The notes under the pieces were generated by a model, which was given only the letters and a program-made list of their open reading frames with translations, did no database searches and had not been told where the DNA came from. Positions 18,268-26,527 of a stretch of DNA of 64,000 bases are shown one piece after another. Position numbers and translations under genes: made by a program. Source of the DNA: Pseudomonadota bacterium (lineage in GTDB: Bacteria; Pseudomonadota; Gammaproteobacteria; Steroidobacterales; Steroidobacteraceae); NCBI GenBank assembly GCA_018241505.1, contig JAFEDS010000007.1, positions 148,807 through 212,806 on the forward strand, written 5' to 3'. Numbering within the stretch: the stretch's first letter is position 1; every line of letters starts with the position of its first letter.

Positions 18268-18591
18268 AGGGAATGACCTTTCGTTGACAGCGCTGTCATA
18301 GCCGTGTGATCCTCACCCCAGACCGCGCGTCTGAATACGTGCTCGGCCGGGTGTTTCCATGGAACTGAGATGCATACGGCTCGGATTAAATTGTTTTGGG
18401 TTTGGATCCCACCGAGTGAGTGGCTGACCCAGCTAGATCGGTTCTATGAGACTTCAAGTGATTCATCGTACGAAGCGGGTCCGATTCCGACATTGCGGGG
18501 GACTGACACCGTAACAACCGCGCGCAACTAAACGCCGGCAAAAAGGTGACAGGTCTGTGCTGATCAAAAATCAAATCACGGGTGGCCTGCG
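18268..18591. other. Divergent intergenic region between sigma factor and LacI-type regulator
   Basis: A 324-base stretch without a convincing gene, AT-richer than its surroundings around 18385-18410. It must hold the promoters of both divergent genes. The only strong element seen is the palindrome at 18285-18298. A 62-codon frame on the minus strand (18386-18574) has no ribosome site or family features and is not called. Confidence 0.6.
18285..18298. promoter_or_regulatory. Perfect palindrome, candidate LacI-family operator
   Basis: TGACAGCGCTGTCA is a perfect 14-bp inverted repeat with the central CG typical of LacI/GalR-family operators. It lies 18 bases upstream of the sigma factor start and in the gap shared with the LacI-type gene at 18592. 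Inference: the regulator binds here, repressing the sigma factor and perhaps itself. Confidence 0.55.
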
Positions 18592-19608
18592 GTGAGCAGA
18601 AAAACCATTCACGATGTGGCCAGGGCCGCGGGTGTGGCTATCAAGACCGTCTCGCGGGTGCTCAATGACGAGCCCAATGTCAGGCCTGAGACGCGCGCAC
18701 GCGTGTTGGCAGCGGCCGAGCAACTCCATTACCTGCCGAGTCTCTCGGCACGGAGCCTTGCGGGCCGGCGCTCCTATCTCATCGGCCTGATCTACGAAAA
18801 TCCCAGCGCCAACTACCTCGTGGACCTGCAGCACGGCGCCATGGCCCGTTGCCGCAAGGAGAAGTTCCGGCTGTTTGTGCATCAGTGCAGCGGGCAGGGC
18901 GACGATCTGATTCGCGATGTCATGGGGCTGATCGACCAGACGCACGTGGATGGTCTAATAGTCTCATCGCCGTTGTCAGAGTCGCTGCCGCTGCTGGCGG
19001 CGCTCGGGCAGCGCGCGCTGCCGTTTGTGCGGATCGCGCCCGGCGATCTACAACATTCTTCGCCGTATGTTGATATGGACGATGCGGGGGCGGCGCGCGA
19101 GATGACCGAATACCTGATTTCGGAAGGTCACCGGCGCATTGGCTTCATTGTCGGACATCCCAACCACCTGGCGAGCAGTCTGCGGCTGCGCGGCTTCCGG
19201 ACTGCCTTGGAGCAACGTGGGTTGGGTTTCGACCCCGGCTTTGTGAAACAAGGGTACTTTGTGTTTGAGTCGGGACTGCAAGCCGCGCGCGAGTTGCTGT
19301 CGTTGCCCGAGCCACCGACCGCCATATTCGCCAGCAACGATGACATGGCCGCCGGGGTACTGCTCGCCGCTCATGAGCTCGCCATTCCGGTGCCACAGCG
19401 ATTGTCGGTCGCGGGTTTCGACGACACCTACATCTCGCGCATAGTCTGGCCCCGGCTCACGACCGTGCATCAACCCAGCTACGATCTTGCGTTTTGCGCA
19501 ACGGATCTGCTGCTCCAGTCATTGAAGGATGGGGGTACGGGCCGCACGGCGCGCCTGCCCTATCAATTGATCCGCCGGGAATCCACCGGGCCGGCAAATC
19601 TGGAATAA
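18592..19608 (+). CDS. LacI/GalR family transcriptional regulator
   Basis: A 338-residue repressor. The N-terminal helix-turn-helix (TIHDVARAAGVAIKTVSRVLN, residues 5-25) and hinge helix region (ARSLAGRRSYLIGLI) are standard for the family. The remaining 270 residues form a periplasmic-binding-protein-like sugar sensor with the usual IFASNDDMAAGVL and GFDDTYISRIVWPRLTTVHQP landmarks. It starts at GTG. It precedes glycogen phosphorylase by 65 bases on the same strand, and a LacI-type palindrome lies in its upstream gap. The effector is unknown; a sugar or sugar acid is likely. Confidence 0.92.
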   Translation: MSRKTIHDVARAAGVAIKTVSRVLNDEPNVRPETRARVLAAAEQLHYLPSLSARSLAGRRSYLIGLIYENPSANYLVDLQHGAMARCRKEKFRLFVHQCSGQGDDLIRDVMGLIDQTHVDGLIVSSPLSESLPLLAALGQRALPFVRIAPGDLQHSSPYVDMDDAGAAREMTEYLISEGHRRIGFIVGHPNHLASSLRLRGFRTALEQRGLGFDPGFVKQGYFVFESGLQAARELLSLPEPPTAIFASNDDMAAGVLLAAHELAIPVPQRLSVAGFDDTYISRIVWPRLTTVHQPSYDLAFCATDLLLQSLKDGGTGRTARLPYQLIRRESTGPANLE

Positions 19609-19673
19609 AGCTCACTGCACTGCGCTCGGGCAATGGCTAGATTCCGGATTGCTGCAAGTTATACTCGAGAACA

Positions 19674-22229
19674 ATGAACGCTCAAATTCACTATCGTCGA
19701 GGCACGGACCCGAAGACTGAAGACCAACGGGTCGCGATGAGCAAGGAGGCGTTCAAGCGCGATTTCCTCGACAACCTCTTCTGTGTCCAGGGCAAGATTC
19801 CGACTCTGGCGACGCGCCACGACTATTACATGGCACTGGCGTACACCATTCGCGATCGGTTGCTGCATCGCTGGATGAGCACCGCCGAAACGTACACGCG
19901 GCATGGCTCGCGGACCGTGGTTTACCTGTCGGCCGAATTTCTCATGGGCCCGCACCTGGGCAATAACCTGCTGAATCTGGGAATCACCGAAGAGGTGCGC
20001 CAGGCGATGCGGGAGCTTGGGCTCGATCTGGACGAGCTGATTGTCTGTGAGGATGAGCCCGGACTGGGCAACGGCGGCCTCGGGCGCCTGGCGGCCTGTT
20101 TTCTGGACTCCCTGGCCTCCCTGGAGATCCCCTCGCTGGGTTACGGCATCCGCTATGAGTTCGGCATTTTCCAACAGGAGATTGCCGATGGCTGGCAGAT
20201 AGAGAAGACCGACAAGTGGCTCCGGTTCGGCAATGCGTGGGAGCTGCCGCGTGCCGAGTGGGCGGTACAGGTGAAGCTCGGCGGACGCACGGAAGAATAT
20301 ACGGACCACGAGGGCAAGCTGCGCATCCGTTGGCTGCCGGCGCGAGTGGTGCTCGGCGTACCGTATGACACACCGATAGCCGGCTACCGGGTGAATACGG
20401 CCAACACGCTGCGGCTGTGGCGGGCGGAAGCACCGGAGTCTTTTGATTTCTCCACCTTCAACCGCGGCGACTACTACGGTGCGGTCAACTCGAAGGTCAC
20501 TTCGGAGAATATCAGCAAGGTACTGTATCCGAATGACGAGGCCATCCAGGGCAAGGAGTTGCGCCTGGAGCAGCAATACTTCTTTGTGTGCTGCTCACTA
20601 CAGGACATGTTCCGCATTCTCAAGGTCCAGCACATTCCGATTACGCGCTTCCATGAGAAGTTTGCAATACAAATGAATGACACGCATCCCGCCATTGCCG
20701 TGGCGGAGCTGATGCGGCTGCTGGTCGACGAGCACGACATGCCCTGGAACGACGCCTGGGAAATTACGCAAAAGGCGCTCGCCTACACCAATCACACGTT
20801 GCTGCCCGAGGCGCTGGAGCGATGGCCTATTTCGGTGTTTGCGAAGGTGCTGCCGCGGCATCTCGAGATCATTTACGAAATCAACGCGCGCTTCCTGGAC
20901 GCCATGCGCATCCGCTACTTCGGCGATGAGGCGCGGATCGCGCGTCTGTCCCTGATCGATGAGTCCGGTGGCCGTTATGTGCGCATGGCGCACCTGGCCT
21001 GCGTGGGCAGTCACGCCATCAACGGCGTTGCCGATCTGCACACCCAGTTGCTGAAACAGGACGTACTCAGGGATTTCGCCGAGCTGTGGCCGGAAAAATT
21101 CAGCAACAAGACCAACGGCGTCACGCCGCGCCGCTGGCTGGCGTTGACCAACCCCCGCCTGGCCGAGTTGATTTGTGACGCGATCGGCGACGGTTGGATC
21201 AAGGACCTGGCGCGCCTGATCGACCTGGAGAAGTTCGTGGATGACCCGGCCTTCCAGGCCGATTGGCGCGCCATCAAGCGAGCCAACAAGCTGGAGCTGG
21301 CGGGCATCGCCCACAGCCGCACGGGCGTGGCGGTGGACCCGGACTCGCTGTTTGATGTGCAAGTGAAGCGCATCCACGAGTACAAGCGCCAGCACCTGAA
21401 CATCCTGCACGTCATCGCGCTGTATCACCGGCTGAAGACGGATTCAACCTACGACATTCATCCGCGCACGTTCATTTTCGGCGGCAAGGCGGCACCCGGT
21501 TATCACATCGCCAAGCTGATCATCAAGCTCATCAACGCGGCGGGCGATGTCATCAACCGCGACCCGCAGATCCGCGACCGCATCAAGGTTGTGTTTCTGC
21601 CGAACTTCAATGTCACGAACGGCCAGCGCGTCTATCCGGCCGCCGATCTGTCGGAACAGATCTCCACCGCCGGCAAGGAGGCTTCGGGCACCGGCAACAT
21701 GAAGTTCTGCATGAACGGCGCGTTGACCATCGGCACCATGGACGGCGCCAACATCGAGATCTGCAGTGAAGTAGGCATCGAGAACGCCTTCATGTTCGGG
21801 CTCAGCGCCTCCGAGGTGGAGGCGCTGCGCAGCCGGGGTTACCGGCCCATGGATTTCTACGAGCGCGATCCCGAGTTGCGCGGGGTGTTGGAGTTCATTC
21901 GCGACGGCTTCTTCTCGCGCGGCGACGTGAATGTGTTCCGGCCGCTGGTGGAGGGCCTCCTCAACTGGGATACCTACATGCTGCTGGCGGACTTCCAGTC
22001 CTACTCGGAGTGCCAGGCGCTGGTGAACACCGTGTACCAGGATCAGATTCAGTGGAGCCGCATGTCCATTCTGAATGTGGCGCGGTCGGGCAAATTTTCA
22101 TCCGACCGGACCATCTGCGAATACGCGCAGGATATCTGGCGAGTGTCGCGGGTACCCATCCGGCTGCTGTCGCAGAACGAGTTGACGTTGGGACTGAAGG
22201 AAGAGCCGGCGCCGGTTGCGGCCAGTTGA
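19674..22229 (+). CDS. glgP: Glycogen/maltodextrin phosphorylase
   Basis: An 851-residue PLP enzyme releasing glucose-1-phosphate from alpha-1,4-glucans. Full family length. Recognisable blocks are SAEFLMGPHLGNNL, EDEPGLGNGGLGRLAACFLDSLA and GYGIRYEFGIF in the N-terminal half. The block GKEASGTGNMKFCMNGALTI near residue 668 carries the PLP-binding Lys, and FQVKRIHEYKRQ-like residues form the glucan/phosphate site. No other glycogen genes are near, so its link is to the upstream LacI-type regulator at most. Confidence 0.96.
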   Translation: MNAQIHYRRGTDPKTEDQRVAMSKEAFKRDFLDNLFCVQGKIPTLATRHDYYMALAYTIRDRLLHRWMSTAETYTRHGSRTVVYLSAEFLMGPHLGNNLLNLGITEEVRQAMRELGLDLDELIVCEDEPGLGNGGLGRLAACFLDSLASLEIPSLGYGIRYEFGIFQQEIADGWQIEKTDKWLRFGNAWELPRAEWAVQVKLGGRTEEYTDHEGKLRIRWLPARVVLGVPYDTPIAGYRVNTANTLRLWRAEAPESFDFSTFNRGDYYGAVNSKVTSENISKVLYPNDEAIQGKELRLEQQYFFVCCSLQDMFRILKVQHIPITRFHEKFAIQMNDTHPAIAVAELMRLLVDEHDMPWNDAWEITQKALAYTNHTLLPEALERWPISVFAKVLPRHLEIIYEINARFLDAMRIRYFGDEARIARLSLIDESGGRYVRMAHLACVGSHAINGVADLHTQLLKQDVLRDFAELWPEKFSNKTNGVTPRRWLALTNPRLAELICDAIGDGWIKDLARLIDLEKFVDDPAFQADWRAIKRANKLELAGIAHSRTGVAVDPDSLFDVQVKRIHEYKRQHLNILHVIALYHRLKTDSTYDIHPRTFIFGGKAAPGYHIAKLIIKLINAAGDVINRDPQIRDRIKVVFLPNFNVTNGQRVYPAADLSEQISTAGKEASGTGNMKFCMNGALTIGTMDGANIEICSEVGIENAFMFGLSASEVEALRSRGYRPMDFYERDPELRGVLEFIRDGFFSRGDVNVFRPLVEGLLNWDTYMLLADFQSYSECQALVNTVYQDQIQWSRMSILNVARSGKFSSDRTICEYAQDIWRVSRVPIRLLSQNELTLGLKEEPAPVAAS

Positions 22230-22276
22230 TTGCGAGCTGCGCGGGCGCCACCGGTTCGTGAATAAAGCGGGCCGGG

Positions 22277-23533
22277 CTAGTGGGCGTGGACTGCCGCGTC
22301 GGGCGCGATTGTGGGAATCAGCCAGTCATTGACCGCCTTCACCAGCTCCGGATCGCGCGGCATGAAAATCGCCTTGTCCGCACGAGTGAGGGTGCTCGAA
22401 AAGGCGCGGCACAGCTTCCCGGGGTGATTTTTCGCCTGCAGGTCCGCTTCCACATCATCCGTGATCATGGCATCCGCACGGCCAGTTGCCAGCGCGTCGA
22501 AAATGCCGCGATTGTCGGGAAACACAACAATCTGCGCCTGATGCACGTTGGCGCGCACGAACTGTTCGTTGGTACCGCCCGGGTTGACGATGACACGCAC
22601 CTTCGGGTGGTCCACGGCGGCGAGGCCACTGCGAAACTGCCGGGACACGGCGCAACGCGCCAGGATGGTCTTTCCACCGGATGCGTACGGGGCGGAAAAG
22701 GTGCCGACCGCCTCACGGGCCGGCGTGATCGATACGCCACCCATGACAACATCGACAGCGCCGTGACTGAGATCATCGGTCAGGGTTCCCCAGGTCGTGT
22801 GAATGAAAACGGGACGCGCGTGAAACTGCGCCGCCAGCTTTTGCGCGCGGTCGATGTCAAAGCCGCTGAGTGTATCGTTTGAGTCGAGGCTGAAAGGCGC
22901 GTAGTCGCCGGTTGTACCGACACGCAACATACCGCTCGATGCGATCCGCTGGAGGGCAGGCACCGGGGTGAGTGCAACAGTATGCAAGACTGCCAGCAAC
23001 TCGTGCCGGCTCTGATCTGACCAACCGGACACTCGCAATTTCTGTTGGGCCGCGGCGGCGTATTGGGCCTCGAAGCTCTCACGCTGCAACACCGGAGCAG
23101 CCAGATAGACGGCCTGCAGAATATCGATCGTCAGTCCATCCAACTTGGGGCGCAGAGCGGCCAGCGTCGTTACGGCTTCCGCATACGAGTACCCATGCGC
23201 CTGCCACTGCTCGTGCAGCGACGTCTGCACTTCGCGCGCGAGCCGCGCCTGCAACTGGAAAAGATGTTTCACGGGTTCACTGGCCAGACCCATGGGGGCG
23301 CCCAGATCTGCCGCCCGCTGGATGACGGCGGTCTCTCTGGGTGGATCGAAAATGGGGGCCCTGGTTTGCCACTTCACGGCGGCCACCGCGGGCATGACGG
23401 CCAGCCGCTGGTCCGCCAGCTCCAGAATGCGCTCAACTTCAGCCTGCTCGCTCGTGAAGCGGGCGGCTTCCGCATGTGCGCAGGCGCCCCAGGCGATGAC
23501 AAGGACCCAAAACCAGCGACTCAGGCGTTCCAC
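22277..23533 (-). CDS. Secreted chorismate mutase-cyclohexadienyl dehydratase fusion
   Basis: A 418-residue exported two-domain enzyme. After a signal peptide (cleavage near residue 22, HAEA) the first domain (about 25-180) is an AroQ-gamma chorismate mutase: LELADQRLAVMPAVAAVKW, then PRETAVIQRAADLGA and QARLAREVQ. The second domain (about 185-415) is a PheC-like cyclohexadienyl dehydratase of the solute-binding fold: MLRVGTTGDYAPFSLD, GFDIDRAQKLA, GGVSITPAR, VRVIVNPGGTNEQF and PDNRGIFDALATGRADAM. Together they would turn chorismate through prephenate into phenylpyruvate in the periplasm. GTG start with a strong GGAGGGG site 7 bases away. Confidence 0.88.
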   Translation of the reverse strand: MERLSRWFWVLVIAWGACAHAEAARFTSEQAEVERILELADQRLAVMPAVAAVKWQTRAPIFDPPRETAVIQRAADLGAPMGLASEPVKHLFQLQARLAREVQTSLHEQWQAHGYSYAEAVTTLAALRPKLDGLTIDILQAVYLAAPVLQRESFEAQYAAAAQQKLRVSGWSDQSRHELLAVLHTVALTPVPALQRIASSGMLRVGTTGDYAPFSLDSNDTLSGFDIDRAQKLAAQFHARPVFIHTTWGTLTDDLSHGAVDVVMGGVSITPAREAVGTFSAPYASGGKTILARCAVSRQFRSGLAAVDHPKVRVIVNPGGTNEQFVRANVHQAQIVVFPDNRGIFDALATGRADAMITDDVEADLQAKNHPGKLCRAFSSTLTRADKAIFMPRDPELVKAVNDWLIPTIAPDAAVHAH

Positions 23534-23629
23534 GTCGGACCCCTCCTACACAATGTTCTCAAAATCCCGACTGCACGGCTCGAGCTGAGGCGTCCAATAC
23601 TAGCGCCCCATGTTAAGCAACTCGAGAAT

Positions 23630-23851
23630 ATGATGCGTACGACAGCACTTGCGGCTTTGGCGTGTGCAGTGGCTCTGGGGACTGTCGCGTGCGACAACCG
23701 GGGCCCGGCTGAGAAGGCGGGTGAAAAGATTGACCACACCGTCGATACCATCAAGAACGGCGGCCACGAGCCGGTGGGCGATTCGATCAAGGATGACATC
23801 AACGACGCCCGCGACAAGGTTTCGGACAAGGTGGACGACGCCAAAAAGTGA
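23630..23851 (+). CDS. Small lipoprotein, entericidin-like
   Basis: A 73-residue predicted lipoprotein. The signal ends at ALGTVAC, with the lipidated Cys near residue 21. The mature part is short, charged and helical (AEKAGEKIDHTVDTI, then DDINDARDKVSDKVDDAKK), with heptad-like spacing. It resembles entericidin-type stress lipoproteins in size and layout but is not clearly one. Two ATGs in a row (23630 and 23633) are possible starts. It is divergent from the chorismate mutase fusion gene and stands alone. Confidence 0.68.
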   Translation: MMRTTALAALACAVALGTVACDNRGPAEKAGEKIDHTVDTIKNGGHEPVGDSIKDDINDARDKVSDKVDDAKK

Positions 23852-23944
23852 CAGCGTTCCGCGCCAGGAGGCTCTGAGGCCCTCTAGCCCGATTTCCTGC
23901 TCCCGGCTACGCTTACGGGTTACCAATGAAGCCCGGCAAGTGAC

Positions 23945-24880
23945 ATGGGTCAGTTGATTGACGGTGAATGGCGCAACACGCCGCTCGCCACGAGCAGCCG
24001 TGGCGAATTCATTCGCGCCACCAGCACGTTCAGACATTGGATCGGTTCGGACAGCTCGCTTCCCGCACTGCCCGGACGGTATCACCTGTTTGTTGCGCGC
24101 GCATGCCCCTGGTGCCATCGGACCTTGCTGGCCCGCGTGGCCAAGCGGCTGGAAAACGTCATCTCAGTCAGCTACGTCGAGCCGTTCGTATTCGATAACG
24201 GCTGGGTGTTCGCCAAACCCGACCCGCTCACGGGCGTCCGCTACGTTCACGAGCTCTACACCCAGGCGGATCCGCTGTACACGGGGCGCGCCACGGTGCC
24301 CGTTCTGTGGGACAAGGAGGGTCATACAATTGTCAACAATGAGTCCGCGGACATCATCCGGATGTTCAATCGTGAGTTCGATGAGATCACGCATGAGCTG
24401 ACGGACTACTACCCGCCGGCGCTTGCGGCGGAAATCGATCAGATCAACCGGCGCGTGTATGAAACCGTCAACAACGGGGTGTACCGCGCCGGGTTCGCGA
24501 CCAGCCAGTCCGCGTACGAGACGGCCTGCCGGCAGTTGTTTGATTCACTGGACTGGCTGGAGGACCGGTTGCAGCAGCATCGCTACCTGCTGGGGGACCT
24601 GTTGACGGAAGCCGACTGGCGTTTGTTTCCAACACTGGTGCGGTTTGATGCCGTGTACTACGGGCACTTCAAGTGCAACCTGCGGCACGTATACGAGTAT
24701 CCGGGCCTGTGGGGCTACACCCGCGAGCTGTATCAGATGCCGGGCAACGCGGCGACGGTGTCAATAGAGGAATACAAGATGCACTACTACGGCAGTCACC
24801 GGCACCTGAATCCGGGCGGCCTCATTCCGGCGGGACCCGAGCTGAATTTGACGTCCCCACATGGCCGCACACGAATTTGA
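23945..24880 (+). CDS. yqjG: Glutathionyl-hydroquinone reductase (Xi-class GST)
   Basis: A 311-residue enzyme of the Xi class of glutathione transferases, which reduce glutathionyl-quinones. The thioredoxin-like domain has the active-site ACPWCHR near residue 56, with the nucleophile being the first Cys. NNESADIIRMFN is the glutathione gamma-glutamyl binding turn. The C-terminal all-helical domain has YETVNNGVYRAGFA and DLLTEADWRLFPTLVRFD, both typical. The length fits YqjG/EcM4 proteins. Its 3' end overlaps a convergent gene by 59 bases. Confidence 0.92.
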   Translation: MGQLIDGEWRNTPLATSSRGEFIRATSTFRHWIGSDSSLPALPGRYHLFVARACPWCHRTLLARVAKRLENVISVSYVEPFVFDNGWVFAKPDPLTGVRYVHELYTQADPLYTGRATVPVLWDKEGHTIVNNESADIIRMFNREFDEITHELTDYYPPALAAEIDQINRRVYETVNNGVYRAGFATSQSAYETACRQLFDSLDWLEDRLQQHRYLLGDLLTEADWRLFPTLVRFDAVYYGHFKCNLRHVYEYPGLWGYTRELYQMPGNAATVSIEEYKMHYYGSHRHLNPGGLIPAGPELNLTSPHGRTRI

Positions 24881-25364
24881 GAGCCGCCTCATCAGCGGAG
24901 CCGGGTGGGACGTCGCGCCATTGAAGCGGATGTCTTGCCATATCCATATATGCGACGGGCCTGCCGCGGGCGCGGAAGTCGGCGAAAGTGTTGACGGCTG
25001 TGAGCGCTATCCTGCGATTCGAGCAATCCACGTATTCGATACGGACGATAGATCTGATTTCATCACTGGCGTCGTACCGGGCCCGGGCGTCTCGAAGTTG
25101 AACGAGTATCCTCGCCTCAACACCCTCGGTCGTTGATTTCAGACTCGAAGTCTCCACGAACAGTTGATCGCCATTCGCGTCGCTGCTGGCGGAAGTATCC
25201 ACCTTTTCCCACCGCGGCTCCGATGACTCAGGGGCGATTTGCGCCATGCTGATGGGAATGAAAAGAGCGCAGGCCAGCGCCTGCAGAAGCAGGACGGCTC
25301 GATTGCCCCGGTCGCGGCCATGCCGATTGAACGGAGGTTTAGCGGTTTCGAATGGGCCTGCCAA
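24822..25364 (-). CDS. Small exported protein resembling surface-adhesin E-type domain
   Basis: A 180-residue protein with an internal hydrophobic signal (about residues 22-42, ending SMA-Q). The mature region begins PRWEKVDTSASSDANGDQLFVE and ends with PPGSADEAALKFVC, with an earlier IEYVDCSNRR; two conserved cysteines and the W...D-x-D pattern match the Adhesin_E-type (surface-adhesin protein E) domain often found in betas and gammas. The only possible start in the window of homology is TTG at 25364, which lies inside the end of the upstream 53-residue membrane-protein gene, so translation is probably coupled to it. Confidence 0.62.
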   Translation of the reverse strand: MAGPFETAKPPFNRHGRDRGNRAVLLLQALACALFIPISMAQIAPESSEPRWEKVDTSASSDANGDQLFVETSSLKSTTEGVEARILVQLRDARARYDASDEIRSIVRIEYVDCSNRRIALTAVNTFADFRARGRPVAYMDMARHPLQWRDVPPGSADEAALKFVCGHVGTSNSARVPPE

Positions 25365-25500
25365 AGCGAGCTATCCGTGTCCAGAACAGGAGCTCCAGCC
25401 CCATGGCGGCCAAAACTGCAGCGAAGACTGCGCCATCGAAGCCGATCGCGTAGCAGATCCCTGCGCTGATCAACACCAGTGGCGTAACGAAGTGCCTCAT
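25339..25500 (-). CDS. Small membrane protein, 53 residues
   Basis: A very short gene, identified by translating the gap directly. It starts at an ATG (25500) with a good site (AAGGAT, 7 bases upstream) and ends TAA at 25339. The product is almost wholly hydrophobic over residues 5-42 (LVLISAGICYAIG, then AVFAAVLAAMGLELLFW), read as two membrane helices, followed by a basic tail (RIARFGRPIRNR) that should face the cytoplasm. It overlaps the start of the Adhesin_E-like gene by 26 bases, suggesting they are co-translated. No family is recognised. Confidence 0.6.
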   Translation of the reverse strand: MRHFVTPLVLISAGICYAIGFDGAVFAAVLAAMGLELLFWTRIARFGRPIRNR

Positions 25501-25626
25501 TCGTCGATCCTTCGAGTGTGAGCTTCTGCCGTGGAGCTCGACTCTACAACCGATACCGCTTGCAGCTCAATCCCACCGTCAGGCAATACCGCGGGCGGTT
25601 CCAATTTGTTGTCTTTGTCGCGGGTA

Positions 25627-25815
25627 TCAACCGCCGGCGTCAAACCGCCGCCGCAGGGGCCGCTTGATCATTTGATACTCGAGTAGCAGGGTATTGACGG
25701 CTTCCCGCAGCAGATCCTGCTTTGTGCGGCCGGACTTCCTGGCGAGCCTATCCAACAGCTCGATATGAATGTCATCGAGATAGAGAGCCACCTGAGTTCG
25801 CAACGTTCGTCCCAT
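25627..25815 (-). CDS. Ribbon-helix-helix DNA-binding protein
   Basis: A 62-residue protein of the CopG/Arc/MetJ type. LRTQVALYLDDIHIELLDRL is the beta-strand plus first helix, KSGRTKQDLLREAVNTLLLEY the second helix with the turn. Such proteins bind as dimers of dimers to palindromes. A perfect palindrome covers the ribosome-site region just upstream, so autoregulation is likely. No toxin gene follows, so a toxin-antitoxin role is not supported. Confidence 0.8.
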   Translation of the reverse strand: MGRTLRTQVALYLDDIHIELLDRLARKSGRTKQDLLREAVNTLLLEYQMIKRPLRRRFDAGG

Positions 25816-25816
25816 C

Positions 25817-25830
25817 AGCTAATATTAGCT
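25817..25830. promoter_or_regulatory. Perfect palindrome, candidate operator of the ribbon-helix-helix gene
   Basis: AGCTAATATTAGCT is a perfect 14-bp inverted repeat starting one base upstream of the ATG of the ribbon-helix-helix gene. It is AT-rich in a GC-rich setting and would block ribosome or polymerase access if bound. Autorepression is inferred from position and protein family. Confidence 0.55.
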
Positions 25831-26065
25831 CCGGCGCATACCAGTTGTCCAGTCGCGTCCTTCGGGGTCACATCATCTTTTGCCGTTCGTGCAATGGATT
25901 GTGCAATGTTGGCACGGAGCGTTCGTTCGGCTTCATGAACGGACCGTGAATGCGGCAGGTGTCGTGCCGCCGGCGGCTTTACAAGATTTTACGTTCGCGC
26001 CTTCCCCCGCCGTGTATTTGCGCTATGCTCGAACCAGACACAACAACGAGCTCGCGGAGTTAACC

Positions 26066-26509
26066 ATGAGCATTTTGAGCACTCTCGCCGGCGCACTCGA
26101 AGGGGCGCCCAATGCCGGCAGCGGCACTTCCAACGGCATCAACCTGGGCGGTATCGCCTCTTCCGGAGCCTTGATTTCGGAAGTGATTTCCATGCTGCAG
26201 AACCGGCCCGGCGGGCTGGGTGGACTGCTGCAGTCGTTTCAGCAGGGCGGCCTCGGGCACATTTTCCAGTCGTGGATTGCGACGGGCCAGAACCTGCCCG
26301 TGTCGCCCGATCAACTGCAGGGCGCGCTCGGTTCCGACTGGATTGCCAAGATCGCCCAGGCCACGGGCCTGCCGGCCAACGAGGTGAGTCAGCATCTGTC
26401 CTCGCTGCTGCCTCAGGTCGTTGACCATCTGACACCCAACGGACAAATGCCCCAGGGCGATATCGGCAGTCAGCTCGCGACAGTCGCGCAGCGCTTGCTG
26501 CGCGGCTGA
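26066..26509 (+). CDS. YidB family protein (DUF937)
   Basis: A 147-residue soluble protein with no signal peptide. The N-terminal third is Gly/Ser/Asn-rich. The rest has the YidB pattern GGLGGLLQSFQQGGLGHIFQSWIATGQNLPVSPDQLQ, followed by ALGSDWIAKIAQATGLPANEVSQHLSSLLPQVVDHLTPNGQMP, which is the conserved core of the family. Role unknown. The ATG at 26066 is the first near the homology; an open frame extends upstream without family features. It precedes the DUF3761 gene by 18 bases, so the two may be co-transcribed. Confidence 0.85.
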   Translation: MSILSTLAGALEGAPNAGSGTSNGINLGGIASSGALISEVISMLQNRPGGLGGLLQSFQQGGLGHIFQSWIATGQNLPVSPDQLQGALGSDWIAKIAQATGLPANEVSQHLSSLLPQVVDHLTPNGQMPQGDIGSQLATVAQRLLRG

Positions 26510-26527
26510 GTAACAGGAGAATCCCAC

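Noticed and set aside
18386-18574. 62-codon frame on the minus strand in the sigma-LacI gap
   Set aside because: No Shine-Dalgarno site, no recognisable motif and low coding character.
25627-25815. Toxin-antitoxin pair built on the ribbon-helix-helix gene
   Set aside because: No toxin-like gene of the ParE, MazF or RelE type lies on either side.
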